This document shows, one piece after another, positions 34,834 through 45,755 of a DNA stretch of 64,000 bases. How positions within the stretch are numbered: position 1 is the first letter of the stretch; every line of letters begins with the position of its first letter. Origin of the DNA: Blastocladiella emersonii ATCC 22665. Lineage: Eukaryota > Blastocladiomycota > Blastocladiomycetes > Blastocladiales > Blastocladiaceae. Made by a program: the position numbers and the translations under genes. The stretch is taken from NCBI GenBank assembly GCA_025594325.1, contig JANHCV010000007.1, positions 1,116,001 to 1,180,000 of the forward strand. Reading direction: 5' to 3'. The notes under the pieces were generated by a model. It saw nothing but the letters and a program-made list of their open reading frames with translations. It was not told the DNA's origin and ran no database searches.

Positions 34834-35542
34834 TTACTCGTCTTCGTCATCATCATCGTCGAAGACCGCGTCCAGAAGTCCCGACCAGGCGTAGCGGGGC
34901 ACATCATGAAGGCGCTTGATGATCTCAGTCCCAGGAATGTGCCCACGCGGCAAAGTGCTGAGAAGGGCACATGCGGCTTCGGAAAACTGCTTGCCAAGGA
35001 TGCCCGTGCGGTCCTTGAGCGCAGCGGGGAGCTCGTGGTATAGGATCTGGAGCGGCGGGAGAACCTTGGCGTTGAGTCCTAGGTGTGAAACGATGCCAAC
35101 GCTTCCCTAGTACGAGCACGGCGATGTTAGCACTTGAGCTGCGGCCCACGTCAAACAGGTTAGCAGCTCTTACAAAGGTGGCCATGGTCACGACAAGAGC
35201 GGCGCGATCTGCCGAAGCGTCACGGCCTTGCGCTTGGCGGTCTCGGACTGACCCATGCGCGCGTTGAGCCGCTCGATGTAGGCCTCGACAGCAGCGATAC
35301 TGTCAGCTAGATGCGGCGGATAGCGGGGTGCCGAGTCGCGTCAGTGATCAAGTGGGTAGATGCTCCGATTTGATAAATGATGCAAGAGGAGTCGCTCCAG
35401 CATCCAGACGATCTGCCGCGGGGCCAAGACGCGGGCGTACAGCGGCGGCCGCGGGGGTCGGCTGCACTGCTGGACGCTCAGCCGTCGCCTGCTCGCGGAG
35501 GCGTTGACTGCGGCGGACCGGGGCGGTTGCATCAGTTTCCAT
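34834..35542 (-). pseudogene. Multi-copy unknown family, copy F (internal deletion, frameshift)
   Basis: The first exon starts normally, METDATAPVRRSQRLRE, but soon runs into sequence matching the 3' end of intron 3 of its relatives (TTGATCACTGACGCGACT), so the rest of exon 1, exons 2 and 3 and the introns between them have been deleted. Exon 4 (VEAYIERLNARMGQ; VTLRQIAPL) then carries an extra TT before GTCGTGACCATGGCC, shifting the frame into a stop. Exon 5 is readable (LPPLQILYHELPAAL; LGKQFSEAACALLSTL; DDDDDEDE, stop at 34834). The promoter motif remains. Pseudogene. Confidence 0.75.
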
Positions 35543-35618
35543 GGTGAGTTTGCTTGAGTTGGCGTCGGGGCTGCTTCAACAGCAGGGAGCGAGCGATAGC
35601 TGGAGCGGTGATCAGAGT

Positions 35619-35636
35619 GAGTGGCGCAACGCGGTC
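35619..35636 (-). promoter_or_regulatory. Shared family motif upstream of copy F
   Basis: Gene-strand GACCGCGTTGCGCCACTC, 77-94 nt before the start of copy F. The best-matching example of the motif. Confidence 0.6.
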
Positions 35637-35802
35637 GGCTCCTTTCGCTCGCGCTTCGGGGTATATACTCTCGACGCGTCTTGCTTGCGGTCTACATACG
35701 GTCGCCCTTGCGCCACCGGTGCGCGATTTCCGCTGTAGGAAGCTCGCGACATTCGCACCATTCAAAGTGCGGCGGGTAGTGGGAACGATATCTATCATCA
35801 AT

Positions 35803-36613
35803 TCAGTTCATGTTCAGGCCAAACACATCGGCCTCGTTGTCGCGCTTGAGCAGGTCGTACATGCCCGGCGGCAGCAGCGGGCCCACGGCGCCCGTCTTGG
35901 GGTCGCGCTTGCCGATGTAGCGATACGGCAGCTCGACGCTCTCGAACTTGGAGAACTTGATGGTGGGCTCGTCGCAGAACTCGATGGTCTCGAGCGGCAT
36001 CTTCTTCTCGAGCACCATGTGCGCCGTGCCGACGGCGCTGTCGGTCGTGAAGTGGCCGGGACCCAGCCGCCGCGCGGGGAAGCCGAGCTTGCGCAAGATC
36101 GACGTCCGGTCGGCGTCCGGGTCGAGGCCGTCACCGAGGATACCTACGACAGTCGCTGACGTGTCAGCGCAGTGCAGAGCAGTGCGGACAGGGAGCATCA
36201 CGGACCGCCAAACAGCACGTAGTCAAACTTGTCCGCATCCTCGGGCACCAGGTCCTTTTCGGCGCGCATGTCCATGAGGCAGATGCGCTCGATGGGGATC
36301 CCGAGCTCGGTCACGTCCTTGGTCGTCGGGACACTGCCCTTGAGCGGCGCGAGCTCCGGGTCCGTCTCGAACGACTCGACAATGTTCGGCTGCATGTTGG
36401 TGAAGATGAGGTTGCCCTCGCCAACGTGCTGCAGCATGTGCGCGTACTCGAGACGGCACCACTCGTGGAGGTCCTCCTGCGATGGCGGCAGCGGTGATGG
36501 GGGCGGCCCGGCGTCAGTCGATGGCGTTCGCGAGGGGCGGTGCCGCAGCGGGCAGCCGCGGCGACGGCGTGGACGACGGTCCTGACCTCCATGTGCTCGA
36601 CAATGTACTTCAT
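35803..36613 (-). CDS. SFM1: SFM1-type SPOUT protein arginine methyltransferase
   Basis: Exons 36613-36587, 36476-36206 and 36143-35803 give 212 residues, the same size as the yeast enzyme. The first exon is only nine codons (MKYIVEHME), a hallmark start of this family. Next come EWCRLEYAHMLQHVG, a helical insertion, and DYVLFGGILGDGLDPDADRTSILRKLG, the knotted cofactor loop of the SPOUT fold. Then GPGHFTTDSAVGTAHMVLE, IEFCDEPTIKF, ESVELPYRYI and LPPGMYDLLKRD, all family signatures. SFM1 methylates an arginine of ribosomal protein uS3 in yeast. Introns start GTCAGG and GTCCGT, both departing from the usual GTACG; the frame supports both. It is divergent from NAA25, with 202 nt between starts. 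Confidence 0.88.
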
Positions 36614-36815
36614 GGCGATGATCTGTGTGCGGTTGGAGAGCGGGGGCGACTTGCGCGCGGCGCCGCGAAGAGGGGCGAGCGATCGGCAGCGTCACGAGAT
36701 GCGTTGCCGCGCGGTCGCTCGCTCGCGGTTTGACCACCGCGCTCTCTCACCCTCGTTGCCCTCGCCCCCGCGCGATCGCTGCCCCCTCACTCGCTGCAAC
36801 GTATCGACTCGAACC

Positions 36816-39761
36816 ATGGGAAAGCAGCCGCGCCGCCCCGCGCCCAAGAAGCCCGCCGGGTCCGCGGCCACCAAGCGGCCCGCCCCTGCCTCGGCCCCCG
36901 CCGCGCCGACGCCGACCACCAAGAACGTGGCCGACTGGCAGCTGCGTCCCATCTACGAGTCGCTCGACAACTGGGACAACAAGACCGCCTCGCAGGCCGC
37001 CGCCAAGCTGCTTAAGAAGTACCCCAAGTCGCAGATCCTGCGGGTCCGTGCGCCCGTGCTTGTCCCGTCTTGTTGGATCTGGTCGCTGACGCTGGCACGG
37101 GCGGCTGCTTATGTAGGCGCTCCACGCGGTTGCTATCGTGCGGCTCGGGAACCGCGAGGAGGCCGAGGCCGAGATCGCGCAGCTGCTCGCTGAGAAGCCG
37201 ACTGATATCGTCGTCATGCAGACCATGCTGTTCTCGCTCAGGGCTCTCGACAAACGTCCGTGCCACCACTCTACTCGGTTGCCAGCTTATACTGACACGG
37301 GTTCGTGTAGGCCAGGAGATTGTGCAAATGTACCAGGCCGCGCTCGAGGCCAACCCGGCCGACGAGGAAGTGGCCACGCACCTGTTCATGGCGCACGTCC
37401 GCGTCCTCGACTTTGCCGGTATGCAGTCGGTCGCCGTGACCTTCAAGGAGCACTTCCCCAACGACGTGCGCTACTACTTCTGGCACGTCGTCACGACCTA
37501 CCTGCAGGCGCTGCACCCGACCGACGACGCCGACCCGGCCATCCTGCTCGACCTGTGCGAGCGCCTCGTGCGCAAGGCCGAGGACGCGGACCTGATCCAC
37601 ACCGCCGAGCAACTTGGGCTGTTCCTCGACATTCTCAAGGCCAACGGCGCCGACGCCGTCGCCCTCAAGGCCGTGCTCGACCGCCACGTCGGCGTGCTCA
37701 AGCTCGACGAGGACAAGTGGCGCCTCATGCTCGAGTTCCTCCCGCCCGGTGACGAGATGCTCGATGTCACGCGCCAGGTGCTCGAGAAGAAGTACGTCTC
37801 TGCCTCTCGTTTACGTCGAAGTTGCGCTTACTGACACCCGCAATCCCACCCGAATAGCCCAGACGACTGGTACGCGTGGACCAAGTACCTCGACTCGGCC
37901 GCCGCGACCAACCTCGAGACCCCCGCCATCCACGGCTTCATCGACGCAACCAAGCGGTCCACCGGCGGCGCCGAGGCGCGCGGCGTGTACCTCGCCAAGC
38001 TCGAGCTCGCCAAGCGCGACGGCGCGACCGACGAGACGGCGCTGCTTGAGTACTGGACCAAGTTCGGCCACAAGCCAGCCTTCTTCGCCGACGTGGCGCA
38101 GTTCCTGACCGCCGACTACGCGCCGGCCGTGGCGGGCATCGAGCACGCGGTGCAGTGCAGCCCCAAGTCGATTGCCCGCGGCATCAACCTGCGCAAGATG
38201 CGGCGGTACCTCGCGCTCGACGTGGCGAGCCAGGACCTGCTCGCGGCGCTGCTCGAGGAGTACGACACGGCGCACGAGATCGACGAGGACCTGCTCGACA
38301 CGGAGCCGCGTCACGCCGACGGGTTCCTCGCGCTGCTCGTCCTGTACCTGCTCGAGTGCGACGGCGTCGCGTACCCGGTGCACCAGGCGATTGCGCTGCT
38401 CGAGACGGGCGTCGCGCGGTCGCCCGCCAACCACCAGTTCAAGCTACTCCTCATCTGCCTGTACCAGGAGCTCGGCGCCGCGGCCCGCGCGCGGTTCCTG
38501 TTCGACCGGCTCGAGATCAAGAGCGTCCAGCTCGACACGCTGTCGCACAACCTGCTCGAGCGGCTTGGCGCCACGGGCCACTTTGACCGCGCCCTGACGC
38601 TCGGGATCCTCGCCGCGTCCATCTACAGCAGCAACGCGCGCGATACCCCCGACCAGGTCGCGCTGGCGTTCCAGTACAGCTCCCTGACCAAGGTGCCCGA
38701 GTTCATCCGGTTCCACCACCGCCTCGACCGCTCGCTCTCGCGCTACGTCGGCGCCGCCGAGCTGTGGCGCTGGGAGCTCCTGCGCGCGCACCGCGACGGC
38801 GAGAAGGGCGTCCGCAAGGCTCTCCTCGCCGAGATCCCCCCGCCGCTCCCGCTCGACCTCACCGGCTCATTCGACAACCGCGAGAAGAACGTCGTCCACA
38901 CGTTCCGCCCCGCCGACGATGCCAACGCCCGCGCGTTCCCCGACCGCGCGACCATGTGGACCGCGACCGACGTCGCCGTCGTCGCTGGCGCGCAGGCGGT
39001 CCTCCGCAACGTGTACCACTCGGACATGGAGCAGCTCGCGCGCGCCGTCGAGGTGCTCGCCGGGATCATTGCCGAGCGCGACGACACGTACCGCTTCTGG
39101 ACCATGGCCAACGTCGCGCACAAGCTCGGGTGCGCGCTGCAGCTCACGGCATCGACCGAGGACGAGTGTACGCTCTGCTTTCGCGTCCGCGTGCCCGCGA
39201 GGCGTTGTACTGATCCCGAGTCCGAACCATGTAGCGCCCGAAATGTCGGCCCTCCTGACGGGCGTCCTGGCGACGCTGCAGGCCGCCGTCGACGCATGCC
39301 CGCGCGTCGACTCGCTCGACTCGTGGACCGGCGCGACCTTTACCAAGTGGACCACCGCGCTCGAGACCATCAACCACGCCATCGTCGCGTGCCACTTGCA
39401 CCCGCACATCAGCGAGCACCAGTGCGCCGTGCACCCGGCGTCGCACGACCTGCGCTGGCTGCGCACGCCCTTCATCGCGTTCGTCCGCGGCCTCGACGCG
39501 CTACTCGTCGAGTTTGGCGAGGCCGTGATCGCGCACGCGGCGGCCGTCAAGCCCGAGACCGCGCCGCTCGTCGACGCCCTCACCGCGGCGCCGTGGGCCG
39601 AGAACCACGTCCCCACCGAGCTCGCGGACCGCGTCGCTAACGAGTACCTCGCGAACGACTGGAACAAGGTCGTGGACACGATCGCTGAGGAGGTCGAGGT
39701 CAAGCGCGCGCTGCTCGCGGGCATCCTCAAGCAGGTCGAGAAGAAGGGCGGGAAGGCGTAG
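36816..39761 (+). CDS. NAA25: NAA25/MDM20, auxiliary subunit of N-terminal acetyltransferase B
   Basis: Exons 36816-37043, 37117-37255, 37311-37791, 37858-39167 and 39235-39761 join in frame to 894 residues. Two introns start GTCCG, two GTACG. A Lys/Pro/Ala-rich N-terminus leads into TPR-like helices: LRPIYESLDNWDNKTASQAAAKLLKKYP, HAVAIVRLGNREEAEAEI, and the family-specific HLFMAHVRVLDFAGMQ and RYYFWHVVTTYLQAL. Helical repeats continue for most of the length, and the C-terminus is Lys-rich. NAA25 binds catalytic NAA20 and the ribosome; NatB acetylates Met-Asp/Glu/Asn/Gln N-termini, and in yeast is needed for actin cables and mitochondrial inheritance. Length and domain order fit the family. 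Confidence is high for the family and good for all five exons. Confidence 0.9.
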
Positions 39762-40133
39762 ATGATGCGGTTGAGAATACATTTGGGATCTGCCGAAAGA
39801 AAAAGGAGGCCGGCACAGTGAGCGTGTCATTTAAGCAACGCGCGCGCGGTTTCGCGCATCCAGTGGCTGTGGCGCAACGCGATCACGTGCACTTGAACTT
39901 GGTCTTATGTCACCTCGTCGCTACTAACCATATCGAAACTGAGCTACTTGGTACAACCTACGCGCTATGTTCCTCTGGAATGCGACACTGAGCTGATGAC
40001 TGGCAGGAACCTGTGCTTGAATGCGATTCTCGCGTCCTGAAAAGAACACGAGTGTATTCCTCCTAGTGGTCGCTAACAAGCGCATACAGGGCTACTCGGG
40101 TCAGTGGCGGGACCGGAGGGTGCGTCCGCTGTT

Positions 40134-40547
40134 CTACTTCCCCTCGTCTGAGCGACCGCGCTTCAAGGACGTGTCGTGTGCGATCAAATCGCCCTTGTCC
40201 GCGCCGGTCGTGTCGCGCGCGCAAGACAGGAGCCACTTCAAGCATGAGTTGCCGCCATGCTTGCTGATGCCATAGGCGTCGACCGCCCAGGCTTCGAAGT
40301 CGTCCAACTGAGATCGGATGTCCTGGTCTGGATCCACTCCATGACGCTCGAGAAAGCAGCGAGCTGCGATGCGCTTGTGTCTTGGAGACGTGACGGTGTG
40401 AGCTTGCGATTTGCCTGCGCAGCTGCACGGCATCTTGAAAGAACGGCGCGATTTCCCCGACTTTTCGGTGTACACGCGCAAGCAAATGTTGGTAAGCTCG
40501 TGCACAAATTGGTCCTTGTGCACGAAGCATTCCTGACCAGAAGACAA
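40134..40547 (-). CDS. Possible small hypothetical gene
   Basis: An open frame of 137 residues whose C-terminal half has balanced, protein-like composition (LERHGVDPDQDIRSQLDDFE; CLKWLLSCARDTTGADKGDL), ending KRGRSDEGK. No splice signals decide it and I recognise no family. It could be the last exon of a decayed gene. Low confidence. Confidence 0.25.
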   Translation of the reverse strand: MSSGQECFVHKDQFVHELTNICLRVYTEKSGKSRRSFKMPCSCAGKSQAHTVTSPRHKRIAARCFLERHGVDPDQDIRSQLDDFEAWAVDAYGISKHGGNSCLKWLLSCARDTTGADKGDLIAHDTSLKRGRSDEGK

Positions 40548-41626
40548 GCTTAGAGCAACATCGAAACTACAAACAAGTTTAAGTCAACCAAGTGTCCGGC
40601 CCGAAGGTCGGGATGAGCGCTGAGTTGAGCGACGCGTAGCGTCGCAAGGCGGCCCCGCGAGCGATCCCTTCTTCGCCCCCACCGCCCCGCATTCCATCCC
40701 CCTCACTCAACTCACATTCGCACATGCAGCAAATGTAACTCATGGAACCGTTGCGCATCACTGAGGTGTCCTCGCGCTCGCGTCGTTGTGTTGCTTGTTT
40801 TGCTGGGCCTGATCGAATCAGCCGAGGACGAGAACAAAGATCAATGCAGCTTATGCCGCTCGCTATTCTGTCGGCTTGCGTCTGTCTGCTGCCGCATCAA
40901 GATCGGAGAGGACCACGACTCCATGGACGACTACAACTACGCATGCACTCGATTCTAAGCCGAGCCTGATCACGGCGAACACGCCCACGACCATGACCTT
41001 ACGACATCCTATACAACTTGCTGGAAGCGTAACTCCGCTGTTTGATCAAGCGAACCTGTGGTCCTCGTCGACCCTTTCGAAACCGTCCTCGATCAGTTTT
41101 CGATTAAGGAGCGCAAGCAATATCGAGCCATCGAGATTCGCAGCTTTACCTCTGGGTCGATGCTAGTGCCGTGTCCACTTGCAATTTCAACGCTCTGGAC
41201 ACTATACGCCACTCTGGTACGCTTCCCGCGCCGAGCCGACCAGCTTTTCGCGTCGCTCACATCAATTGTCGCGTAGATATGCGGAGATTCAAATTTTTCT
41301 ACGGTTCAAGCACTTCCAGGTCCGGTCCGTTGCTGCGCACGAGTGTTGGTCCTCCTTTCTCGCGCTTCTTTGCAACCGTCCATCCATCACGCTCGCTTGG
41401 TGTGGCCGAGCCGCGTTTGGGTTCGCCGCTCGCATGGCGCGGGAATCGCGTTTCCCGCGTCGCTGCACTGGGCGAGTGTCTCTCGTCGACGGCCAAGGAG
41501 TACCAGTTCGAACACGACCGTTGATACGCGTGCGCACCAGCGGACCGCGTCGGGGTTTTCTTATTGAACGATGGCGTCCGTAACCACAAGCGTGTTCTTG
41601 CGCAACGCGAGGTGCGACGTGTGCCG

Positions 41627-41644
41627 AATCGAGGGCTAAAGCCC
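41627..41644 (+). repeat. Inverted repeat, left arm
   Basis: AATCGAGGGCTAAAGCCC. It recurs as an exact reverse complement at 43546-43563. The core GAGGGCT-AA-AGCCCTC is itself a hairpin. Confidence 0.6.
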
Positions 41645-42144
41645 TCTTTCTAGACCGGGTCGCTGCCGGATAGGGTGCCGACGCTCACGTGAGCGCCATG
41701 CACGTGAGCGACCCGAAAACGCGTGACAGACGCGTCGTTTCTCATGTGACTGCTGTGGCGCAACGCGTCCTGGCCTTGCACGTGATCGGCCTCGGCCCAA
41801 CCCCCGGAAGCGCGTCGCTTGACGCTGTTCCGCTCGGCCATCGCGGAACGTTTAACGCTTTGCACCGACCCTCGACCAGGCCCGCGAGACTCCGAGCACA
41901 TGAGAGCGTGAGAGATGCAGAAGCGCGGTAAGCTGCTAATGGAGCCCGTGCTTGGCGTGCGTGTTGGAAAACGGAGCCCGTGTTCGGTGCACATCCTTAA
42001 ACGACGCGGTTCACCTGGGAGCCGCTAGCGCAGGCTCGTTGAAGTGGGCGCGAGTTCAACGGTTGCACCGAGAACGACTTGCGAGGTCCCATGAACGTGA
42101 GTTCGAGTGAGGACTGCGAGGTCGAGAGATCCGCTCTTTGAGTT

Positions 42145-42840
42145 GCGGTCCGTTACACGGACGGGTCGCTCCGTGGCTTGGGTTTGCCAGACGTTGCAGC
42201 GGGCGCAGACGTCTTCGTGAGCGGATCGCTGGAACTCGCTGTTCGCGTGGGTGCGGGTCCGCGCAACGTGCTCGCTCGAGTGGGCCGTGCTCCGCTGGAT
42301 CATCGCGGCCCGCGAGCTCCAGGTCGAGAGGGTCCGTGGCCACGCTGTGAACTTGGAGAATGAGGAGGCCGACGCGCTCGCCAACAAGGGCTGCCGCGCA
42401 TCTCCCGCTGTGAATCGCCGTTGCCGTCCGCGCGGACCTCGATGCGCCCTTCACGGCGCGCAGGCGCGGCTGCAACTTCAACTCAGTCCCGCGACGCGCT
42501 CTCCGCCGCCTGCACGACGGGCGACACGACCCGCTGCTCGCTCTGACCGCGTCCGCTGGCATCACGTCCTCCCCCATCGATGTCTCTGCCCTTGTCACTG
42601 CGCTTCGGGGCAGCACGCGCCGCATCCACCCGAGCGAGTCCCTCACCGCGAACTCGCTCCCGTACTTCCAGCTCCGCGCGGTCGCAGGCCAGCTGTAGAC
42701 CCGCGGCTGTTTGCACCAGCTCTGGCCGCACCGCTACGAGTCCCCCAACTGCGCCGAATGCCCAAAAACTGGCGGCAAGGTCGCCGACACTCAAGCGTAC
42801 GCGTTTGAGTGCACACTCTTCGCGCGCAATCGTCTCCGCG
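42145..42840 (+). mobile_element. Decayed non-LTR retrotransposon remnant: RNase H and zinc-knuckle region
   Basis: In one plus frame VRYTDGSLRGLG, then ADVFVSGSLELAVRVGAGP; after a frameshift the next frame continues SLEWAVLRWIIAAREL, VERVRGHAVNLENEEADALANKG. These are the strand 1 Asp (YTDGS), the catalytic Glu and the GH-N-AD elements of an RNase H domain as carried by LINE ORF2 proteins. A third frame at 42730-42840 has HRYESPNCAECPKTGG followed by ECTLFARNRLR, the Cys/His pattern of the C-terminal zinc knuckle. No reverse transcriptase could be seen upstream, and at least two frame changes are needed, so the element is dead. Confidence 0.65.
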
Positions 42841-43230
42841 GCACTGGACGACGTCCGCATCGTAAACGCCCTCGCGGCGGTCGACAAGGGCTAGATCGGG
42901 GGCGGGCTCCGCACCAGCGTCACCGGATCGCTCGCCGAGCGCCTTCTCAACCCAAAACACATGAAGCACCGTGGCCGCCATCGTGGACGCACCACTCGTC
43001 GCGTGGTTCAGACAGCTTTACTGAGACGAACTCATCGATCCACGCCTCGCGCTCCTGCCGCTACGGCCATCGCCTCGAGCGCCATGCAGGAGCTTGCTTG
43101 GCGCCCTCGCTGCAGCGCGATTGCTGATGCCGCGCCGGTGACACATGACGGTGCCCTTCCGCCACTCAACGCGAGCGACCAACCGCACCTTCCTTTGTTG
43201 AAGCGCGCCCATCGCGCAGCAGAGGAACGC

Positions 43231-43515
43231 GCTGTGCTGTGACGCGCTGTGCTGTGACGCGCTGTGCTGCGACGCGCTGTGCTGCGACGCGCTGTGCTGC
43301 GACGCGCTGTGCTGCGACGCGCTGTGCTGCGACGCGCTGTGCTGCGACGCGCTGTGCTGCGACGCGCTGTGCTGCGACGCGCTGTGCTGCGACGCGCTGT
43401 GCTGCGACGCGCGAAGCTGCCACGCGCGAAGCTGCCACGCGCGAAGCTGCCACGCGCGAAGCTGCCACGCGCGAAGCTGCCACGCGCGAAGCTGCCACGC
43501 GCGAAGCTGCCACGC
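43231..43515. repeat. Minisatellite: nineteen 15-bp units in two homogenised blocks
   Basis: 43231-43260 has two units GCTGTGCTGTGACGC, 43261-43410 ten identical units GCTGTGCTGCGACGC, and 43411-43515 seven identical units GCGAAGCTGCCACGC. Units within each block are identical, and the switch between blocks is sharp. Because 15 is divisible by three, all six frames read long pentapeptide repeats, which explains the spurious ORFs here. A diverged unit precedes the array. Confidence 0.9.
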
Positions 43516-44129
43516 GCAAAACGGCGCAAGCGCCCAACGTGGCGCGGGCTTTAGCCCTCGATTGAAAACCAGACGCGAAGCGTCTAGGTGCCTCAAGTAT
43601 AATGAATAGATTTAAGCAAGGTTTGCACGCAAAAGAAATCCGCATCTCGGCTTCATTCGGGGCCCGCCGCGCCACTCACCTGATCCACGGCGGTCGCGCC
43701 GCGCCACAGCATGTCAAAGAGCGGGTAGCGCTTATTGTCGCTTGCAGCGAAAAAGCAACCAGAGCTGGCTCGGCGGGAAACCTCAGCTGAGACGCGGGGT
43801 CAGATTTGAAACGGGCCGGTGCGGCGGGACCAATGAGCACCCGGCGATTTGAATGCGGCGCAACGCGACCCTGGCGACCGCGTCGCGCTTTCCTCGGCGC
43901 TCCTCCTCATGGGGACGATGTGAGTGAAAAATCAACAAGTACATTTGGTAGTCGTCAGGTCAATCAACACCCCGCCTTCGTGCCTCGTATTTATGACCAG
44001 CGTCGCCACTTGAGCGGGGATGACTTCGCTTGGCGAGGAGACGCTGCCGTGCGAACTCGTCGATCATAACGCGGGACGCGATGCGATTCTCGGTCATGCG
44101 CGATTCGGCGTCGGCATAAACGGATCACT
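43516..44129. other. Relic region after the minisatellite
   Basis: Contains the right arm of the inverted repeat and two more orphan copies of the family motif (43661-43680 and 43855-43870). No gene seen. Confidence 0.4.
43546..43563 (-). repeat. Inverted repeat, right arm
   Basis: Exact reverse complement of 41627-41644, 1.9 kb away. The pair encloses the RNase H relic and the minisatellite. Confidence 0.6.
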
Positions 44130-45174
44130 CAGCGTGATACGCTCCACGCAGTTGCTTCCCGCTGACTTTTACACTTCTTGGCGGCCTTGAAGGCCTTGAA
44201 ATCGCTGGTGCTTACCCTTTCGAGCGTCGCGGTGGCGAGACGCAGCAGCTTGACGCGGACGCGCGGCGGCGCCGCCGGGATCAGGTTGCGCGCGTGGTGC
44301 AGGATGTGCAGCAGGACCTGCGCGGCGTGCAGGAGCAAGGACTTGCCGTCGTTCTCGAGGTCTACGCCCTCGTGGGACCGTCTCTATGGCCTGCGCGTCG
44401 GTCCCATCGGGGAGCGCATCCAACAGCGACGTCGCCCGCGCAAGAGCAGCGTCAGCTGCGGCTGCGGAGACGCCGCGGCGAGCCCGTTGAGGACCAGGGC
44501 GACGGTCAGCGGGCCGTTACAGGACTCCAGCAGCCCGAGGTACTTGTCAAGCACGGCCGCGTCATGCGCGTTGGCGAGGCTCCGGTTGAGGACGAGCAGC
44601 AGTGAATAGTCCTGCCTCCGCGGCGCTGACGACGCAGGCCCATCCACTACCATGTCTTTATTGACGATCGGGGCGTCCTGCATGGCCGCGACGACCGCCA
44701 GCCCGCCCGCCACAGCCCACGCGCGTTTTGACTTCTCGACCGCGTCCTCGACCGCGTCCTCGACCGCGACCTGGTGGAACGTGAGACCGTTCCACCTCAA
44801 CATCATGTTGCACGTTAATAACATAGCGTGAAGCTGGCTTACTTTCTGGACCAGCGCCGCCAAAGGTATAACCGTGCCAGCGGACCGCAAGTGACAGGCC
44901 GTTCACGTTCTTGACGGTTGGGGGCTCCACGATCCACTCGGCGCCATTTTTTGAAGACGTAGCCACTCAGTTCGGCCGCGTGCTCGACGAACAGATGGTT
45001 TAACAGTTTCCGGAGGTCCGTCAACACATACTTCTTGCGCGGGTACGTCTTGCAGCCTGAAGAGTGGGTTGTGGCGGTCTTGAACGTGCGCGCGATGGTC
45101 GTGATGCGAGCTGTGATGGCCGGCGAGGTTTTGTCCTTGATCTCTTCAAGTTCACGTTGGTCATCGGACATCAT
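44130..45174 (-). pseudogene. Former protein-coding gene with several frameshifts, unknown family
   Basis: Strong coding-like sequence in at least four successive frames. It starts MMSDDQRELEEIKDKTSP and runs to HAAELSGYVFK. A run of six A (about 44946-44951) then shifts the frame to NGAEWIVEPPTVKNVNG and WHGYTFGGAGP. The next frame has LAALVQK, a good intron GTAAGC...ACCAG (72 nt), then KRAWAVAGGLAVVAAMQD, LVLNRSLANAHDAAVLDKYL, GLAAASPQPQLTLLL. Further shifts lead to LLDALPDGTDAQAIETV and finally GKSLLLHAAQVLLHILHHARN, RVRVKLLRLATATLER. The retained intron and helical, amphipathic character indicate a real former gene, about 330 residues long. No family recognised. Confidence 0.5.
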
Positions 45175-45755
45175 GAATCGCTGCGACTGCTGCTGCTCCC
45201 GCTCCTGCTTCGGATAGTGGTGCGAGCGTGCGAACGATTGAACTGGAAAGGGGCAGGAAGCGGGACGCGGCTGGCTTTGTACACCGGTTCCAGCGCGGGA
45301 AGCTCACCCAAAAGTGAATTTTTACGAGGCTCCGTCGTGCGCAACGCGAGCTTGCTGCTGACGGCTAACGAGCTTCGCGTTCAAGGTCGTTGATCGCGGA
45401 ATGATGGCGCGCATTTCGACGGTTTCGCACGTTCATTCACTGCCCTTCATGTTGCAACAAGTTTTGGAGAGATTTATTTTTCAACAGCGACGAGTCGTGC
45501 GAAAAGTTTTGGGTGAAGGGAAGGGAAGGGAAGGGAAGTCGGATGAGGTGGTCGCGCGTCGCGGAGCCGCGTGCGGCGCGCGAGGCGCGATGGGAGATAA
45601 GATGGCTTGACCGAACCCCCGGAGCCCGGCCCGATCGAGCTGGGGATTCAGCTGGGGTTTGGAGCTCAGGTTCAAAGTTGCACGTCCTCTGCAAACGACA
45701 ATACAAACACAATGCTAGATCTATCATTTGTCATTTCATCAGCTACAAGTTCCCA
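45175..45755. other. Intergenic region
   Basis: No gene supported. Contains a GGGAA pentamer run (45516-45537) and the 3' flank of the hydrolase gene. Confidence 0.35.

Larger units (their letters stand above)
39762..42144. other. Gene-poor region with relic character
   Basis: No gene I can firmly support. It holds two orphan family motifs (39869-39884 next to a CACGTG, and 41755-41770) and one arm of an 18-bp inverted repeat (41627-41644). Short open stretches at 41050-41280 (FETVLDQFSIKERKQYRAIEI) look like coding remains of unknown origin. Confidence 0.4.

Noticed and set aside
40744-41590. Several plus-strand frames of 60-134 codons
   Set aside because: Only one stretch (41050-41280) is protein-like and it has no supporting context; listed as relic sequence, not a gene.
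43231-43515. CRISPR-like array
   Set aside because: Units are directly adjacent with no spacers, and the genome is eukaryotic.
43018-43675. Repeat proteins of pentapeptides (AWQLR, RCAAT and others) in several frames
   Set aside because: Produced by the 15-bp minisatellite, which is open in all frames; no flanking coding signal or splice context.
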